From positions 1-17,885 of the forward strand of contig NZ_QSDR01000050.1 in NCBI RefSeq assembly GCF_003464085.1: a stretch of DNA of 17,885 bases, in the 5' to 3' direction. Below the pieces are notes generated by a model that saw nothing but the letters and a program-made list of their open reading frames with translations, did no database searches and was not told where the DNA came from. The position numbers and the translations under genes are program-made. How positions within the stretch are numbered: the stretch's first letter is position 1; every line of letters begins with the position of its first letter. The stretch is from Clostridium sp. AM58-1XD. Its GTDB lineage: Bacteria; Bacillota; Clostridia; Lachnospirales; Lachnospiraceae. Of this stretch, positions 6,654-14,639 are shown in pieces.

Positions 6654-6686
6654 TATCACCAGTCAGTAAATGGCCAGTGATATTTT
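6652..6686 (+). terminator. Hairpin after yjcQ
   Basis: AATATCAC (6652-6659) and GTGATATT (6677-6684) form a perfect 8-bp stem whose right arm runs into TTTTAG. Likely a partial terminator between the immunity/yjcQ pair and the scaffold gene. A further palindrome, TGCGATATCGCA, follows at 6693-6704. Confidence 0.5.
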
Positions 6687-6716
6687 AGTTGCTGCGATAT
6701 CGCAACAGGTAGCTAT

Positions 6717-6750
6717 TAGCACGCGGGTTAAATACCTGGGTGTTATTTTT
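6717..6750 (+). terminator. Second hairpin with T tract before the scaffold gene
   Basis: TAGCAC (6717-6722) pairs with GTGTTA (6740-6745) with an inner GGGT/ACCT helix, followed by TTTTT (6746-6750). Together with the preceding hairpin it could set the ratio of packaging to capsid transcripts. Confidence 0.4.
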
Positions 6751-6797
6751 ATGCAACAGTTTGGGCAGAAGAACAGGCTGGGGCGGAAAGGATAGAT

Positions 6798-7432
6798 ATG
6801 AGAAGGACAAGAATGACGGGGATACCCCGAAGAATGAATTTGCAGTTTTTTGCAGAAAGCGGAGACGGTGCCGGCGCAGATCAGTGCGAAGGCAGCGGAG
6901 CTGAAAATAAACTAGATGAAGGCAGCGCAGGGGGAGCCGAAAATGGAGATAAAGAGCCGAAAAGCTCGATGATATTTTAAAAGACGGCCGGTATCAGGCA
7001 GAGTTTGATCGCCGCGTCCAGAAGGCGTTGGGAACCGCTAAGGAAAAGTGGACAGCCCTCATGGACGATAAACTTTCCGAAGCCGATAGGCTAGCAAAGA
7101 TGAACAAGGAAGAGAAGGCAGAGTACCTGCGGCAGAAGCAGGAACAGGAACTAAAGAACCGGGAAGCGGCGATTACCCGCCGTGAGCTGATGGCCGAAGC
7201 AAAGAATACGCTGGTGGAAAAAAAGCTGCCTGTGGGACTTGCAGAGGTGTTAAATTACACGGATGCAGTTTCCTGCAACAAATCTATGGAAGCAGTAGAG
7301 AAAGCCTTCCAGGAGGCAGTGCAGACCACTGTTGAAGAGAGACTAAAAGGCGGTACACCGCCAAAGAAAGCACCGTCAGAAGATGGTAATGACCTTACAA
7401 AGCAGGTTGAAGATCTGATGATGGGATTATAA
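6798..7432 (+). pseudogene. Scaffold protein (DUF4355-type) broken by a one-base frameshift
   Basis: Internal scaffold for capsid assembly, directly upstream of the major capsid gene. The N-terminal part (ATG 6798) has the typical RRMNLQFFAESGDGAGAD start and acidic low-complexity region but ends at TAA 6978-6980 just after EPKSSMIF. The other frame continues with the conserved KLDDILKDGRYQAEFDRRVQ, a coiled coil (AEYLRQKQEQELKNREAAIT) and the C-terminus to TAA 7430-7432. Adding one base near 6965-6968 restores EPKSFDDILKDGRYQ, as in intact relatives, so a single T seems to be missing from an original AGCTTCGAT. No slippery heptamer is present at the junction. The downstream part could start weakly at TTG 7028. 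A sequencing error is the alternative. Confidence 0.85.
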
Positions 7433-7451
7433 GAAAGGATGAGAAAAGACT

Positions 7452-8393
7452 ATGGCAATTAACACATTAGCAACAGCAACACTTTTTATGAACACATTAG
7501 ACAAAGTGGCGATCAGGGAGGCAGTTACCGGTTGGATGGACGCTAACACTGGCCAGGTAATCTATAACGGAGGGTCCGAAGTAAAGATTCCGAAGATGAG
7601 CGTTCAGGGTCTCGGAGATTATGACAGAGACAACGGATATCAGCAGGGTGGAGTTACACTGGAATACGAGACCCGCAAAATGACACAGGACAGAGGCAGA
7701 AAATTCCAGCTTGATCCAATCGATATTAATGAAAACAACTTCGTTACTACGGCAGCAGCAGTTATGGGAGAATTTCAGCGGATGTACGTGGTACCAGAGA
7801 TCGACGCATACCGTATTTCCAAGATCGCAGCAGAGACAATCGAGGCCAAGAAAGCAGGTATGGTACAGTACGGATATACGCCAGGAGCTACAGGAACTTC
7901 TGCCCTGCGCAAAATGAAAGAAGGCGTTAAGGCGATCAGAGAACTCTACAATGGACCGTTAGTGTGTCATGCCACACCGGATTTTATTATGGAGCTGGAA
8001 ATGGAACTGGCCGGAAAGATCACGAACACGACGTTTTCCAAAGGTGGCGTGGACACCGCGGTGCCTTCCGTCGACGGGGTACCGATCGTGTCCACGCCAT
8101 CCAACCGCATGTACACGGCCATCACGATTTATGATGGCAAAACTGCTGGCCAGGAACAGGGTGGCTACGTAAAAGGAACTACAGCGAAAGACATTAACTT
8201 TTTCATCTGCCCACGTACGACACCGATCGCAGTAACCAAACAGGATATCATGCGTATTTTTGATCCGACAGTGAATCAGAAACTGAATGCATGGCAGATG
8301 GATTATCGCAGGTTCCACGATATCTGGGTATTGGATAATAAACTGGACAGTATCTACATGAATATCAAGGATGCAGCACCGTCTGAAGTATAA
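7452..8393 (+). CDS. Major capsid protein, 313 aa
   Basis: Intact shell protein starting MAINTLATATLFMNTLDKVA. It follows the scaffold gene after 19 bases, with AAAGGATGAG upstream. The central part (KIPKMSVQGLGDYDRDNGYQ, EYETRKMTQDRGRKFQLDPI, VVPEIDAYRISKIA) matches the group of siphophage major capsid proteins of about 300 aa that pair with DUF4355 scaffolds, most likely an HK97-fold protein. No N-terminal delta domain is obvious, in keeping with use of a separate scaffold. The codon choice is the most G/C-rich of the operon, as usual for a highly expressed phage protein. Confident from sequence style and gene order; the exact Pfam family was not checked. Confidence 0.88.
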   Translation: MAINTLATATLFMNTLDKVAIREAVTGWMDANTGQVIYNGGSEVKIPKMSVQGLGDYDRDNGYQQGGVTLEYETRKMTQDRGRKFQLDPIDINENNFVTTAAAVMGEFQRMYVVPEIDAYRISKIAAETIEAKKAGMVQYGYTPGATGTSALRKMKEGVKAIRELYNGPLVCHATPDFIMELEMELAGKITNTTFSKGGVDTAVPSVDGVPIVSTPSNRMYTAITIYDGKTAGQEQGGYVKGTTAKDINFFICPRTTPIAVTKQDIMRIFDPTVNQKLNAWQMDYRRFHDIWVLDNKLDSIYMNIKDAAPSEV

Positions 8394-8404
8394 GGAGGAT
8401 ATCC

Positions 8405-8650
8405 ATGAGGCTGATAAGGGATAATGTGGAACGAGTAACAGATAATGAAGCACAAATTAGAAAGTTGAAGGCGCTGGGATTTATAGAACTAGGTTATGGA
8501 GCAGGAAGTGACCAGGAAAACCGTATAGAAAATGATCTTCCAAAGATGACTGTACCAGAGTTAAAGGCCTTGGCGAAAGAAAAAGGTATTGAAGGCGCCG
8601 CCTCTCTGACAAAGGATGAACTTCTGGCAGTTTTAAAGGATGTGGGATAA
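8405..8650 (+). CDS. Small head-operon protein with SAP/Rho-N-like domain, 81 aa
   Basis: ATG 8405 follows AAGGAGGATATCC. The N-terminal 50 residues are unrecognised, with MRLIRDNVERVTDNEAQIRK followed by an acidic linker. Residues about 47-80 (KMTVPELKALAKEKGIEGAA, then LTKDELLAVLKD) form a two-helix SAP/HeH or Rho N-terminal-like module, usually a nucleic-acid or protein-contact fold. Genes of this type regularly sit between the major capsid gene and the first connector gene in Firmicute siphophages. They may be minor head components; the function is unproven. Confidence 0.75.
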   Translation: MRLIRDNVERVTDNEAQIRKLKALGFIELGYGAGSDQENRIENDLPKMTVPELKALAKEKGIEGAASLTKDELLAVLKDVG

Positions 8651-8986
8651 GTGACTGAACTTGAGAAACTGAAACTGTTAACAGGGAAGAGCAATGATAA
8701 TCTGCTCTCTCTTTTGCTGTCTGACGCGGAAGAGTTTGTATTAAGCTATACAAACCGTACTGTCCTGCCTGACAGCCTTATCAAGCCGGTCCGTGATCTG
8801 GCACTGATCGCATACAACCGGATGGGAACCGAAGGGGAAACCGGCCGGAGTGAGGGCGGAGAAAGCTACAGCTTTGACGCGGCGCCTAAACAGATATATG
8901 ACGTATTGGACCACTACAGACTGGCTGGAGTTGGAGGTAAACGATATGAGACTAAAAAGGAGCCGGTTGAAACAGTACAGCCATAG
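8651..8986 (+). CDS. Head-tail connector protein (gp6/QLRG-like adaptor), 111 aa
   Basis: GTG start immediately after the previous stop (TAA-GTG). The helical sequence TELEKLKLLTGKSNDNLLSL, then DAEEFVLSYTNRTVLP and PVRDLALIAYNRMG, has the pattern of phage DNA-packaging/connector adaptors of the HK97 gp6/SPP1 gp15 group. In these a four-helix protein forms a ring below the portal. The glycine/serine-rich insertion GETGRSEGGESYSFD before the last helix is also typical. The 3' end overlaps the next gene by 41 bases. Confidence 0.8.
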   Translation: MTELEKLKLLTGKSNDNLLSLLLSDAEEFVLSYTNRTVLPDSLIKPVRDLALIAYNRMGTEGETGRSEGGESYSFDAAPKQIYDVLDHYRLAGVGGKRYETKKEPVETVQP

Positions 8987-9317
8987 GCGGGCAATACCGA
9001 AAAAAGATCAGGAAGGTAGCTCTTACATTGAGTATGGGCAACCTTCTTCCTTTGAGGCCGAGGTATGGCCGGGCGGCGGGAAACTGCAGGCAGAAATGTA
9101 CGGCCAGCGGATCAGCAACATCAAGAATGTACGGATTGACGGAAATTACGAGTTGTTAATATCAAACGAGGGTAAAGAATTATATCAATTTGCAGATATG
9201 ACTGTCTGTGAAGGAGATGGTATCTGCTTGTATGTCCCGCAAGATCACGAACCGGATTACAGGATCATTGCCATTCGTCCTTATCGCTATTTGACGTTGG
9301 AGGTGGAAAAGCTGTAA
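8946..9317 (+). CDS. Head closure/head-tail joining protein, 123 aa
   Basis: Start at ATG 8946 with GGAGG about eight bases upstream. The frame is open further upstream, but there it only overlaps the connector gene. The basic N-terminus (MRLKRSRLKQYSHRRAIPKK) is followed by a beta-rich body (SSFEAEVWPGGGKLQAEMYG, VRIDGNYELL, GDGICLYVP, YRIIAIRPYRYLTLEVE). Small beta-barrel head-closure proteins of the SPP1 gp16 type have this size, composition and position after the gp6/gp15-like adaptor. The specific family is inferred mainly from gene order. Its stop shares bases with the next start (TAATG). Confidence 0.7.
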   Translation: MRLKRSRLKQYSHRRAIPKKDQEGSSYIEYGQPSSFEAEVWPGGGKLQAEMYGQRISNIKNVRIDGNYELLISNEGKELYQFADMTVCEGDGICLYVPQDHEPDYRIIAIRPYRYLTLEVEKL

Positions 9318-9853
9318 TGGCAGGCGGAATCGAAGGGTTGGACAAGCTGATGAAAAAGTACGGACAGCTGGCGGAGCAGATCACTGAGGCCACGATGGAA
9401 AAGGCGGTTGGAGCCTCTGCTATTACAGTACAAAAGGCGGCTAAAGATGGTTGTCCTTCACATGATGGGGAATTGAAGCAGAGTATCCTAACATCTGTGC
9501 AGAAGACAGAAGAAAAGGTGATCGGTACCATTTACACAAATAAACCGTATGCCGGATATGTGGAGATGGGAACCGGTCCAAAAGGGGAAGCGAACCATTC
9601 GGGGATCTCTCCTTTGGTTTCTCCGGCATATACACAAGAACCTTGGTGGATCCATGAAAGCCAGATCGACCGGAAAACGGCGGAAACGTATCAGTGGCAT
9701 TATATCGACACGCCGGATGGCCGTTTCTACCGATGTGAAGGACAGGCAGCACAGCCTTATCTATATCCGGCACTGAAGAACAATAAAGAACGCGTTACAA
9801 GGAATATCAGCAATTATATCGCGCGTGAGATCAGGAGGATTTGCAATGATTAA
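9317..9853 (+). CDS. HK97 gp10-like tail completion protein, 178 aa
   Basis: Starts within TAATG, so it is coupled to the head-closure gene. The sequence GGIEGLDKLMKKYGQLAEQI, then KAAKDGCPSHDGELKQSI and YAGYVEMGTGP, and the C-terminal QPYLYPALKNNKERVTRNIS match the HK97 gp10 (minor tail/tail completion) family, with the hallmark G-x-L-x-x-S-I and Y-A-x-Y-V-E-x-G-T segments. Members usually have about 130-150 residues. The extra length comes from a central insertion (HSGISPLVSPAYTQEPWWIH, ETYQWHYIDTPDGRFYRCEG) that is common in clostridial versions. It caps the tail where it meets the head. Confidence 0.85.
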   Translation: MAGGIEGLDKLMKKYGQLAEQITEATMEKAVGASAITVQKAAKDGCPSHDGELKQSILTSVQKTEEKVIGTIYTNKPYAGYVEMGTGPKGEANHSGISPLVSPAYTQEPWWIHESQIDRKTAETYQWHYIDTPDGRFYRCEGQAAQPYLYPALKNNKERVTRNISNYIAREIRRICND

Positions 9854-10205
9854 TGTAAAAGATGAGGTGTATGCGGCTCTTTGCCAAGTGACCGACAATG
9901 TGACTGACTACTATCCCCGTGACTGGGAAAAAGACCTTGCAATCCAGTATATGGAGGAAGAAAACAAGGTGTATGAGTATACAGACATGGAGGAACAGAA
10001 GGCATATGTCCGTTACCGGATTGATATCTGGCATCGGCGTAGCACATCAGCGGCAGCAGTAGCGGTAGATGGGGCCATTGCAAAGCTTGGACTGCTACGG
10101 ATATCCTGTACGGATGTGGATGATCCCAGCGGCCGCAAGCACAAACAGATAAGATATGAAATGATTATTGATGTGAAGACAGGACAAGTCTATCACAGCA
10201 TGTAA
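9846..10205 (+). CDS. Tail terminator/minor tail-completion protein, 119 aa
   Basis: ATG 9846 follows AGGAGGATTTGCA and overlaps the previous gene by 8 bases. The compact alpha/beta protein begins MINVKDEVYAALCQVTDNVT and contains YVRYRIDIWHRRSTSAAAVA and YEMIIDVKTGQVYHSM. Its size, position between the gp10-like gene and the tail tube gene, and alternating strands suit the tail terminator (SPP1 gp17/lambda gpU-like) role, which stops tube polymerisation and presents the head-binding face. This is inferred chiefly from conserved gene order. Confidence 0.7.
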   Translation: MINVKDEVYAALCQVTDNVTDYYPRDWEKDLAIQYMEEENKVYEYTDMEEQKAYVRYRIDIWHRRSTSAAAVAVDGAIAKLGLLRISCTDVDDPSGRKHKQIRYEMIIDVKTGQVYHSM

Positions 10206-10222
10206 GAAAGGAGAACACATAG

Positions 10223-10642
10223 ATGTTAGCGAATGGAGCAAAGCTCGGGTATAAAGAAAAAGGAAGTTCCTCTTATACTGATCTTCCGGGACTGAAAGAA
10301 ATCCCGGATATGGGACTGGAACCGGAGAAGGTGGAAAACACCTGTTTAAGCGATAAAAACAAGCAGTATGAGAACGGGATCGGTGACGCCGGAGACCTGA
10401 CCTATAAGTTTAAATATGATAATACGATGTCAGACAGTCCGTATCGGATCATGAGAAAGGCCCAGGAAGAGGGGAAGACCTTATCCTTCCAAGAAACGCT
10501 GGTTGATGGGACAAAGACAGAGTTTGACGCCCAGGTATCCGTAAAACGTACTGGCGGCGGCGTGAACGGTGTGATTGAATTTAACCTTGCAATGTCCGTA
10601 CAGAGCGATCTTGTGATTACGGATCCGGACGAATCAGTTTAA
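10223..10642 (+). CDS. Major tail tube protein, 139 aa
   Basis: ATG 10223 after GAAAGGAGAACACATAG. The sequence (MLANGAKLGYKEKGSSSYTD, LPGLKEIPDMGLEPEKVENT, DAGDLTYKFKYDNTMSDSPY, FDAQVSVKRTGGGVNGVIEF) has the beta-sandwich pattern of Firmicute siphophage tail tube proteins, including the 'L.Gl.eiPdlg.epe.ve.T.L.D' signature near the N-terminus. Hexameric rings of this protein form the non-contractile tube. Intact, and directly upstream of the tail-assembly chaperone gene, as expected. Confidence 0.88.
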   Translation: MLANGAKLGYKEKGSSSYTDLPGLKEIPDMGLEPEKVENTCLSDKNKQYENGIGDAGDLTYKFKYDNTMSDSPYRIMRKAQEEGKTLSFQETLVDGTKTEFDAQVSVKRTGGGVNGVIEFNLAMSVQSDLVITDPDESV

Positions 10643-10661
10643 TAAATAGGAGGACAGATAA

Positions 10662-11105
10662 ATGGGAACTTTTGGGTTGGATGAAATGGAAGAGGTAAAA
10701 GAAGAGAAAGACGGCGCGGCAAAAAAGGCGGATAGGAAGAAAAAAATGCCGTTTGCTTACTGGAAGGTTGGAGATACAGAGTACAAACTGAAGCTGACCA
10801 CGGAACAGGTCTGCAAGCTGGAAGAAAAATACCGGATGAACCTGTTAAATCTTCTGACGGGCGGAAATATTCCAGCTCTTGGCATTATGCTTACGGTGAT
10901 CCAGGCAGCGGCAGCTCCATGGAATCATGGAGTCAAATATAAGAACCTGCAGTTGGCTTTTGATAAATATGTAGAAGAGGGCGGCACGCAGTTGACCCTG
11001 TTTTCGGATGTGGTTATGCAGATTCTGATGGTGAGCGGTTTTTTTACGGAGAATCAGCGGGAAGAGATGACGGAGAAGATGGAGGATGCGAAGGAGCTTC
11101 TGTAG
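10662..11105 (+). CDS. Tail-assembly chaperone, short form (G-like), 147 aa
   Basis: ATG 10662 after AGGAGGACAGATAA. After a lysine/glutamate-rich N-terminus the conserved part (MPFAYWKVGDTEYKLKLTTE, VCKLEEKYRMNLLNLLTGGN, IPALGIMLTVIQAAAAPWNH, FDKYVEEGG) matches the clostridial tail-assembly chaperones that bind and align the tape measure protein before tube polymerisation. The frame contains T-TTT-TTT at 11039-11045, and a -1 slip there joins it to the downstream frame ending at 11497. This is the classical arrangement that makes a minor extended (GT-like) product. Without slippage translation ends at TAG 11103-11105. Confidence 0.85.
   Translation: MGTFGLDEMEEVKEEKDGAAKKADRKKKMPFAYWKVGDTEYKLKLTTEQVCKLEEKYRMNLLNLLTGGNIPALGIMLTVIQAAAAPWNHGVKYKNLQLAFDKYVEEGGTQLTLFSDVVMQILMVSGFFTENQREEMTEKMEDAKELL
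11039..11045 (+). other. -1 programmed ribosomal frameshift site (TTTTTTT)
   Basis: Zero-frame codons are GGT-TTT-TTT-ACG, so the seven T form a textbook X-XXY-YYZ heptamer. The -1 frame is open from the slip site through to TAA 11495-11497 without interruption (codons begin TAC-GGA-GAA-TCA). The expected fusion is about 278 aa (128 zero-frame codons plus 150). Confidence 0.8.
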
Positions 11106-11497
11106 AAGAGAATCAGACCTGGTCCGATCTGATCAGCCAGTTATATCCGCATGCTCTGGATACTGGGATATCCATCCATGAATTCTGGCAGTATTCCATA
11201 GAAGAGATCCGCAATTTGATTGATTCGAAGGTACGTGAAAAGCGGCAGCAGGAGCGGGAACAGCTGTCCCTTTGCTACAACACTGCGGCGTTGATCGGAC
11301 TTTACATACAGATTCCTTATGCACAAGAAGGGGAAATCATCATTCCTAATCTTTGGGATCTTGCGCCGGGCTTGTTCGAGGAAGAGCGGGAGCTGTATGA
11401 AAAAGTACATCAGAAAGAGACCGCGGAAGAAGCGACGAGATCCCGAAAGGAATATGCCAGACAGCATAATAGGATCCGGAAGCAGAAGGGGCTGTAA
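11045..11497 (+). CDS. Tail-assembly chaperone frameshift extension (T-like), about 150 aa
   Basis: This is the downstream part of the GT-like fusion, read in the -1 frame from the slippery site. The first part (YGESAGRDDGEDGGCEGASV) is a glycine/aspartate-rich linker. The real domain follows: WSDLISQLYPHALDTGISIH, FWQYSIEEIRNLIDSK, then LSLCYNTAALIGLYIQIPYA and a long basic/acidic helix to the C-terminus (RSRKEYARQHNRIRKQKGL). Neither end has a convincing separate start, and a TTG at 11216 lies inside the domain, so independent translation is unlikely. In phages of this kind the extension helps recruit the tape measure to the tail tube protein. Stops 21 bases before the tape measure frame. 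Confidence 0.8.
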   Translation, partial: YGESAGRDDGEDGGCEGASVEENQTWSDLISQLYPHALDTGISIHEFWQYSIEEIRNLIDSKVREKRQQEREQLSLCYNTAALIGLYIQIPYAQEGEIIIPNLWDLAPGLFEEERELYEKVHQKETAEEATRSRKEYARQHNRIRKQKGL

Positions 11498-11518
11498 ACA
11501 TTCTTAAAAAGAGAGGCG

Positions 11519-14500
11519 GTGAGAAATACGGATGGAGGCGGTACCGTCCTGGAACGGCTGAAAGTTGTGATTGAAGCCTATACAAGGCCATACCAAGAAG
11601 AGGTAGAGAAAGTAAAAAAAGTGACTGCCCAGGCGTCGTCAGTTGTGGAACGCCAGACTGCACGGATATCCAGGGCATTTAAAAAGACAGCGCTTGTCAT
11701 CGGGTCGATATTAAGTATCGGCGCCATTCTTGCATTTGGGAAGTCCTGTATTCAGTTAGGATCAGATCTGACAGAAGTCCAAAACGTGGTAGATGTTACC
11801 TTCGGTTCCATGTCCGGCAGGGTAAACGAGTTTGCACAGAATGCAATTACTCAGTTTGGTTTGTCGGAGACAGCTGCAAAGCGTTTTATGGGTATCTATG
11901 GGTCCATGTCTCGGTCATTCGGATTTGGCGAAGCACAGGCGCTGGAAATGTCGCAGGCCATTACCGGATTAACAGGAGATGTGGCCTCATTTTATAATAT
12001 ATCCACAGACCAGGCGTCTACCCGTTTGAAAGCTATTTGGACAGGAGAAACTGAAAGCTTGAAAGAATTAGGCGTGGTTATGACTCAGAATGCCCTGGAT
12101 CAGTACGCGCTGGCAAATGGATACGGGAAAGTCACCTCCAAGATGTCAGAGGCGGAAAAGGTTATGCTGCGTTATCAGTTCGTGCAGGACCGTCTTTCTC
12201 TGGCAAGTGGTGATTTTGCAAGGACCTCGCACCAGTGGGCCAACCAGGTCAGGGTGCTGTCCCTGCAGTTTGAGTCTTTAAAGGCCACGATCGGACAGGG
12301 CCTGATCAATGCGTTTACGCCGGTGATCCAGGTGATCAACACGATCCTTGCCAAGCTGCAGACACTTGCGGCATACTTTAAAGCGTTTACAGTGGCGCTG
12401 TTTGGAGACGCGTCCGGTGGCAGCAGCGCAGTATCCGGCGCAGCGGATTCTATGGCCTCAGCAGCCGGGTCTTCCGGTGCGGTTGCGGATAACATGGGAA
12501 GTGCTGCGAAATCGGCCAAAGAGATGAAGAAGCAGCTGGCAAGCTTTGACGAGCTGAATAACTTAAGTTCTGACCGGGATAAGGGAGGTTCTGGCGGAGG
12601 TGGCGGCGCTGGTGCTCCTGACTTTGGCAGCATGGGCGGCGAGCTGTTTTCTGATGTGACCGTCAATCCGGCCATTGAAGAAGCAGCCAATAAGGTGAGA
12701 GAAGCGATTGATAAACTGAAGGAAGCCGCACGGCCGACAACAGAGGCCCTGAAACGGTTATGGAATGAAGGTCTGGCCAAGCTTGGACAGTTCACCTGGA
12801 CCGCACTAAAAGACTTCTGGAATGAATTCCTGGTGCCGCTTGGAAGCTGGGCGCTGGGAGAAGGATTTCCAAGGTTTTTGGATATCACCAATAAATATTT
12901 GACAACAGTTAACTGGGAAGCCATTAATGAGGCGCTAAAGAACTTATGGAAGGCCCTGGAGCCATTTGCACAGTCAGTAGGACAAGGTCTGCTAGATTTT
13001 TACGAAGATATGGCGGCGTTAGGAGCTGATTTCGTTAATAACGTAGTTCCTGGCGGGATCGATAAATTAGCTACAGCGATCGGTAAAATTGATCCTGAAA
13101 CAGCAAGAACCATCGGTTATGCGATTGGAGCGATTGCAACAGCATTGCTGGCTTTTAAAGGTATGACAACTGTAGTAAATATTATAAAAAGCCTGGTTGC
13201 ATTTTTGACAGGAAATAAGATAGTTGTAGGTATAAAGGCTATCGCGTCAGCAATAGCAGGATCTAAAATCGTTGAAATGTTTTCCCTCGTTGCAGGAGGT
13301 GCAGGAACTTTAGGAGAAGCCTTTGCAGTGTGCTTTCCTAAATTGGCGGCACTTGGTTCTACCATTGGTGGAATATTAGGGACAATTGGAGCGGCAGTAA
13401 CTGGACTAGAAGCGGCAAGCCTAGCTGCGGTAGCCGCAGGAGCCGCAATAGTGGCAGCCATTGTTGCTGTAGTAGCAGCTGTAGTTATTAACTGGGATAA
13501 GATTGTGCAATTTTTTACGGAGACGATCCCAACATGGTGGACTGGAACAGTAGTACCCTTTTTCGAAGGTATTCCAGCATGGTTTTCTGGCGTATGGGAA
13601 AAGGTGTCTAAAGCCTTTTCCCATAAGTGGTCTGCAATGGTGGACTGGTTCAAAGGAATTCCGGATCAAATCAGTGAGATTATTGATAGTATTGTAGAAT
13701 GGTTTGATACGCTCCCCGGCGAAATTGGATATGCCATCGGGTATGCCATCGGAACAATTGCTGTTTGGGTCAGCGATATGATCGACACGGTAAAAACAGA
13801 AGTTCCGAAAATTATTGAATCCGTAGTTAATTTCTTTGTTGAACTTCCAGGGAAAATTTATACAGCTATTATTACGTTTAAGGATAAGGTTGTACAGTGG
13901 GCGGTTGAGATTTCTAGCAAGTTCAGTGAAAAAGTTGCAGAGATAATAGGAAGTATAGTAACTTTCTTTACAGAACTACCAGGAAAAATCTACGATGCTA
14001 TTGTTAAATTTAAGGACACAATAGTCACGTGGGCGACAGACGCAATCGGATGGGTAAAGACAGAAATTCCTAAGATACTAAATGCGATTATAGATTGGTT
14101 TAATAAATTGCCAGGGCAATTGATCGATGTAGGAAAAAATATCATAAAAGGTATCTGGAATGGTATTATTTCTATGGGTGATTGGCTAAAACAAAAGGTT
14201 GATGAATTTTTTGGAAGTATTGGAGAAGGAATTGCAGATGCCATTGGTATTGGAAAAGGAACAAATGTAGATATAACGCCTGTACAGAAATTCGCAACTG
14301 GAGGATTTCCAAGTAGCGGACAACTGTTTATAGCCAATGAGGCAGGACCTGAGATGGTTGGGCGAATCGGCAGTAGGACAGCAGTAGCTAATAGAGATCA
14401 GATAACAGATGGTATCAAACAAGCTGTTATTGATGGCTTTATACAAATAGCTCCAATGTTATCTGGAAGCGACAAAGAAATACATATTCATCTGGATGGC

Positions 14501-14584
14501 GATGCGGACGGAATTTTTAAATTAGTACAAAAGAAAAATAGCGAGTATACAAATATTACTGGACGTAGTGCTTTTGTATATTAA
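11519..14584 (+). CDS. Tape measure protein, about 1,010-1,021 aa
   Basis: Sets tail length and is ejected with DNA. Residues about 10-60 form a coiled coil. An N-terminal conserved region follows (SDLTEVQNVVDVTFGSMSGR, TGLTGDVASFYNISTDQAST, IWTGETESLKELGVVMTQNA). Then come an Ala/Gly/Ser-rich linker (residues about 300-365) and strongly hydrophobic segments (about 525-560 and 600-660) likely to form a membrane pore. A tandem 44-residue repeat with an LPG motif covers about 715-880, and the C-terminus ends GRSAFVY. At roughly 1.5 angstrom per residue a tail near 150 nm is expected. The start is unclear: GTG 11519 has only AGAGG two bases away, while GGAGG at 11534-11538 is followed by no ATG, GTG or TTG, only GTC/CTG before LERLKVVIEAY. 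From about 13,000 the codons become AT-rich, suggesting a mosaic gene. Confidence 0.92.
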   Translation: MRNTDGGGTVLERLKVVIEAYTRPYQEEVEKVKKVTAQASSVVERQTARISRAFKKTALVIGSILSIGAILAFGKSCIQLGSDLTEVQNVVDVTFGSMSGRVNEFAQNAITQFGLSETAAKRFMGIYGSMSRSFGFGEAQALEMSQAITGLTGDVASFYNISTDQASTRLKAIWTGETESLKELGVVMTQNALDQYALANGYGKVTSKMSEAEKVMLRYQFVQDRLSLASGDFARTSHQWANQVRVLSLQFESLKATIGQGLINAFTPVIQVINTILAKLQTLAAYFKAFTVALFGDASGGSSAVSGAADSMASAAGSSGAVADNMGSAAKSAKEMKKQLASFDELNNLSSDRDKGGSGGGGGAGAPDFGSMGGELFSDVTVNPAIEEAANKVREAIDKLKEAARPTTEALKRLWNEGLAKLGQFTWTALKDFWNEFLVPLGSWALGEGFPRFLDITNKYLTTVNWEAINEALKNLWKALEPFAQSVGQGLLDFYEDMAALGADFVNNVVPGGIDKLATAIGKIDPETARTIGYAIGAIATALLAFKGMTTVVNIIKSLVAFLTGNKIVVGIKAIASAIAGSKIVEMFSLVAGGAGTLGEAFAVCFPKLAALGSTIGGILGTIGAAVTGLEAASLAAVAAGAAIVAAIVAVVAAVVINWDKIVQFFTETIPTWWTGTVVPFFEGIPAWFSGVWEKVSKAFSHKWSAMVDWFKGIPDQISEIIDSIVEWFDTLPGEIGYAIGYAIGTIAVWVSDMIDTVKTEVPKIIESVVNFFVELPGKIYTAIITFKDKVVQWAVEISSKFSEKVAEIIGSIVTFFTELPGKIYDAIVKFKDTIVTWATDAIGWVKTEIPKILNAIIDWFNKLPGQLIDVGKNIIKGIWNGIISMGDWLKQKVDEFFGSIGEGIADAIGIGKGTNVDITPVQKFATGGFPSSGQLFIANEAGPEMVGRIGSRTAVANRDQITDGIKQAVIDGFIQIAPMLSGSDKEIHIHLDGDADGIFKLVQKKNSEYTNITGRSAFVY
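13700..14130 (+). repeat. 132-bp (44-residue) repeats inside the tape measure gene
   Basis: The motif T/E/E/K-LPG recurs at exact 132-bp spacing: TLPGEIG (13709), ELPGKIY (13841), ELPGKIY (13973) and KLPGQLI (14105). The second and third units are the closest, with F-V/T-ELPGKIY-AI-KFKD-V-WA matching in both. The 44-residue period equals four 11-residue helical repeats, a usual tape-measure spacing. Confidence 0.75.
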
Positions 14585-14639
14585 CATTTCTTCTCTTGTC
14601 TGATATACTTAATGTATATTGGATGAGGGGAGGTTGTTT

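Noticed and set aside
6940..7030. Programmed frameshift in the scaffold gene
   Set aside because: The zero-frame codons GAG-CCG-AAA-AGC do not form an X-XXY-YYZ heptamer, and scaffold relatives are not known to need one. A one-base loss restores a family-like protein exactly.
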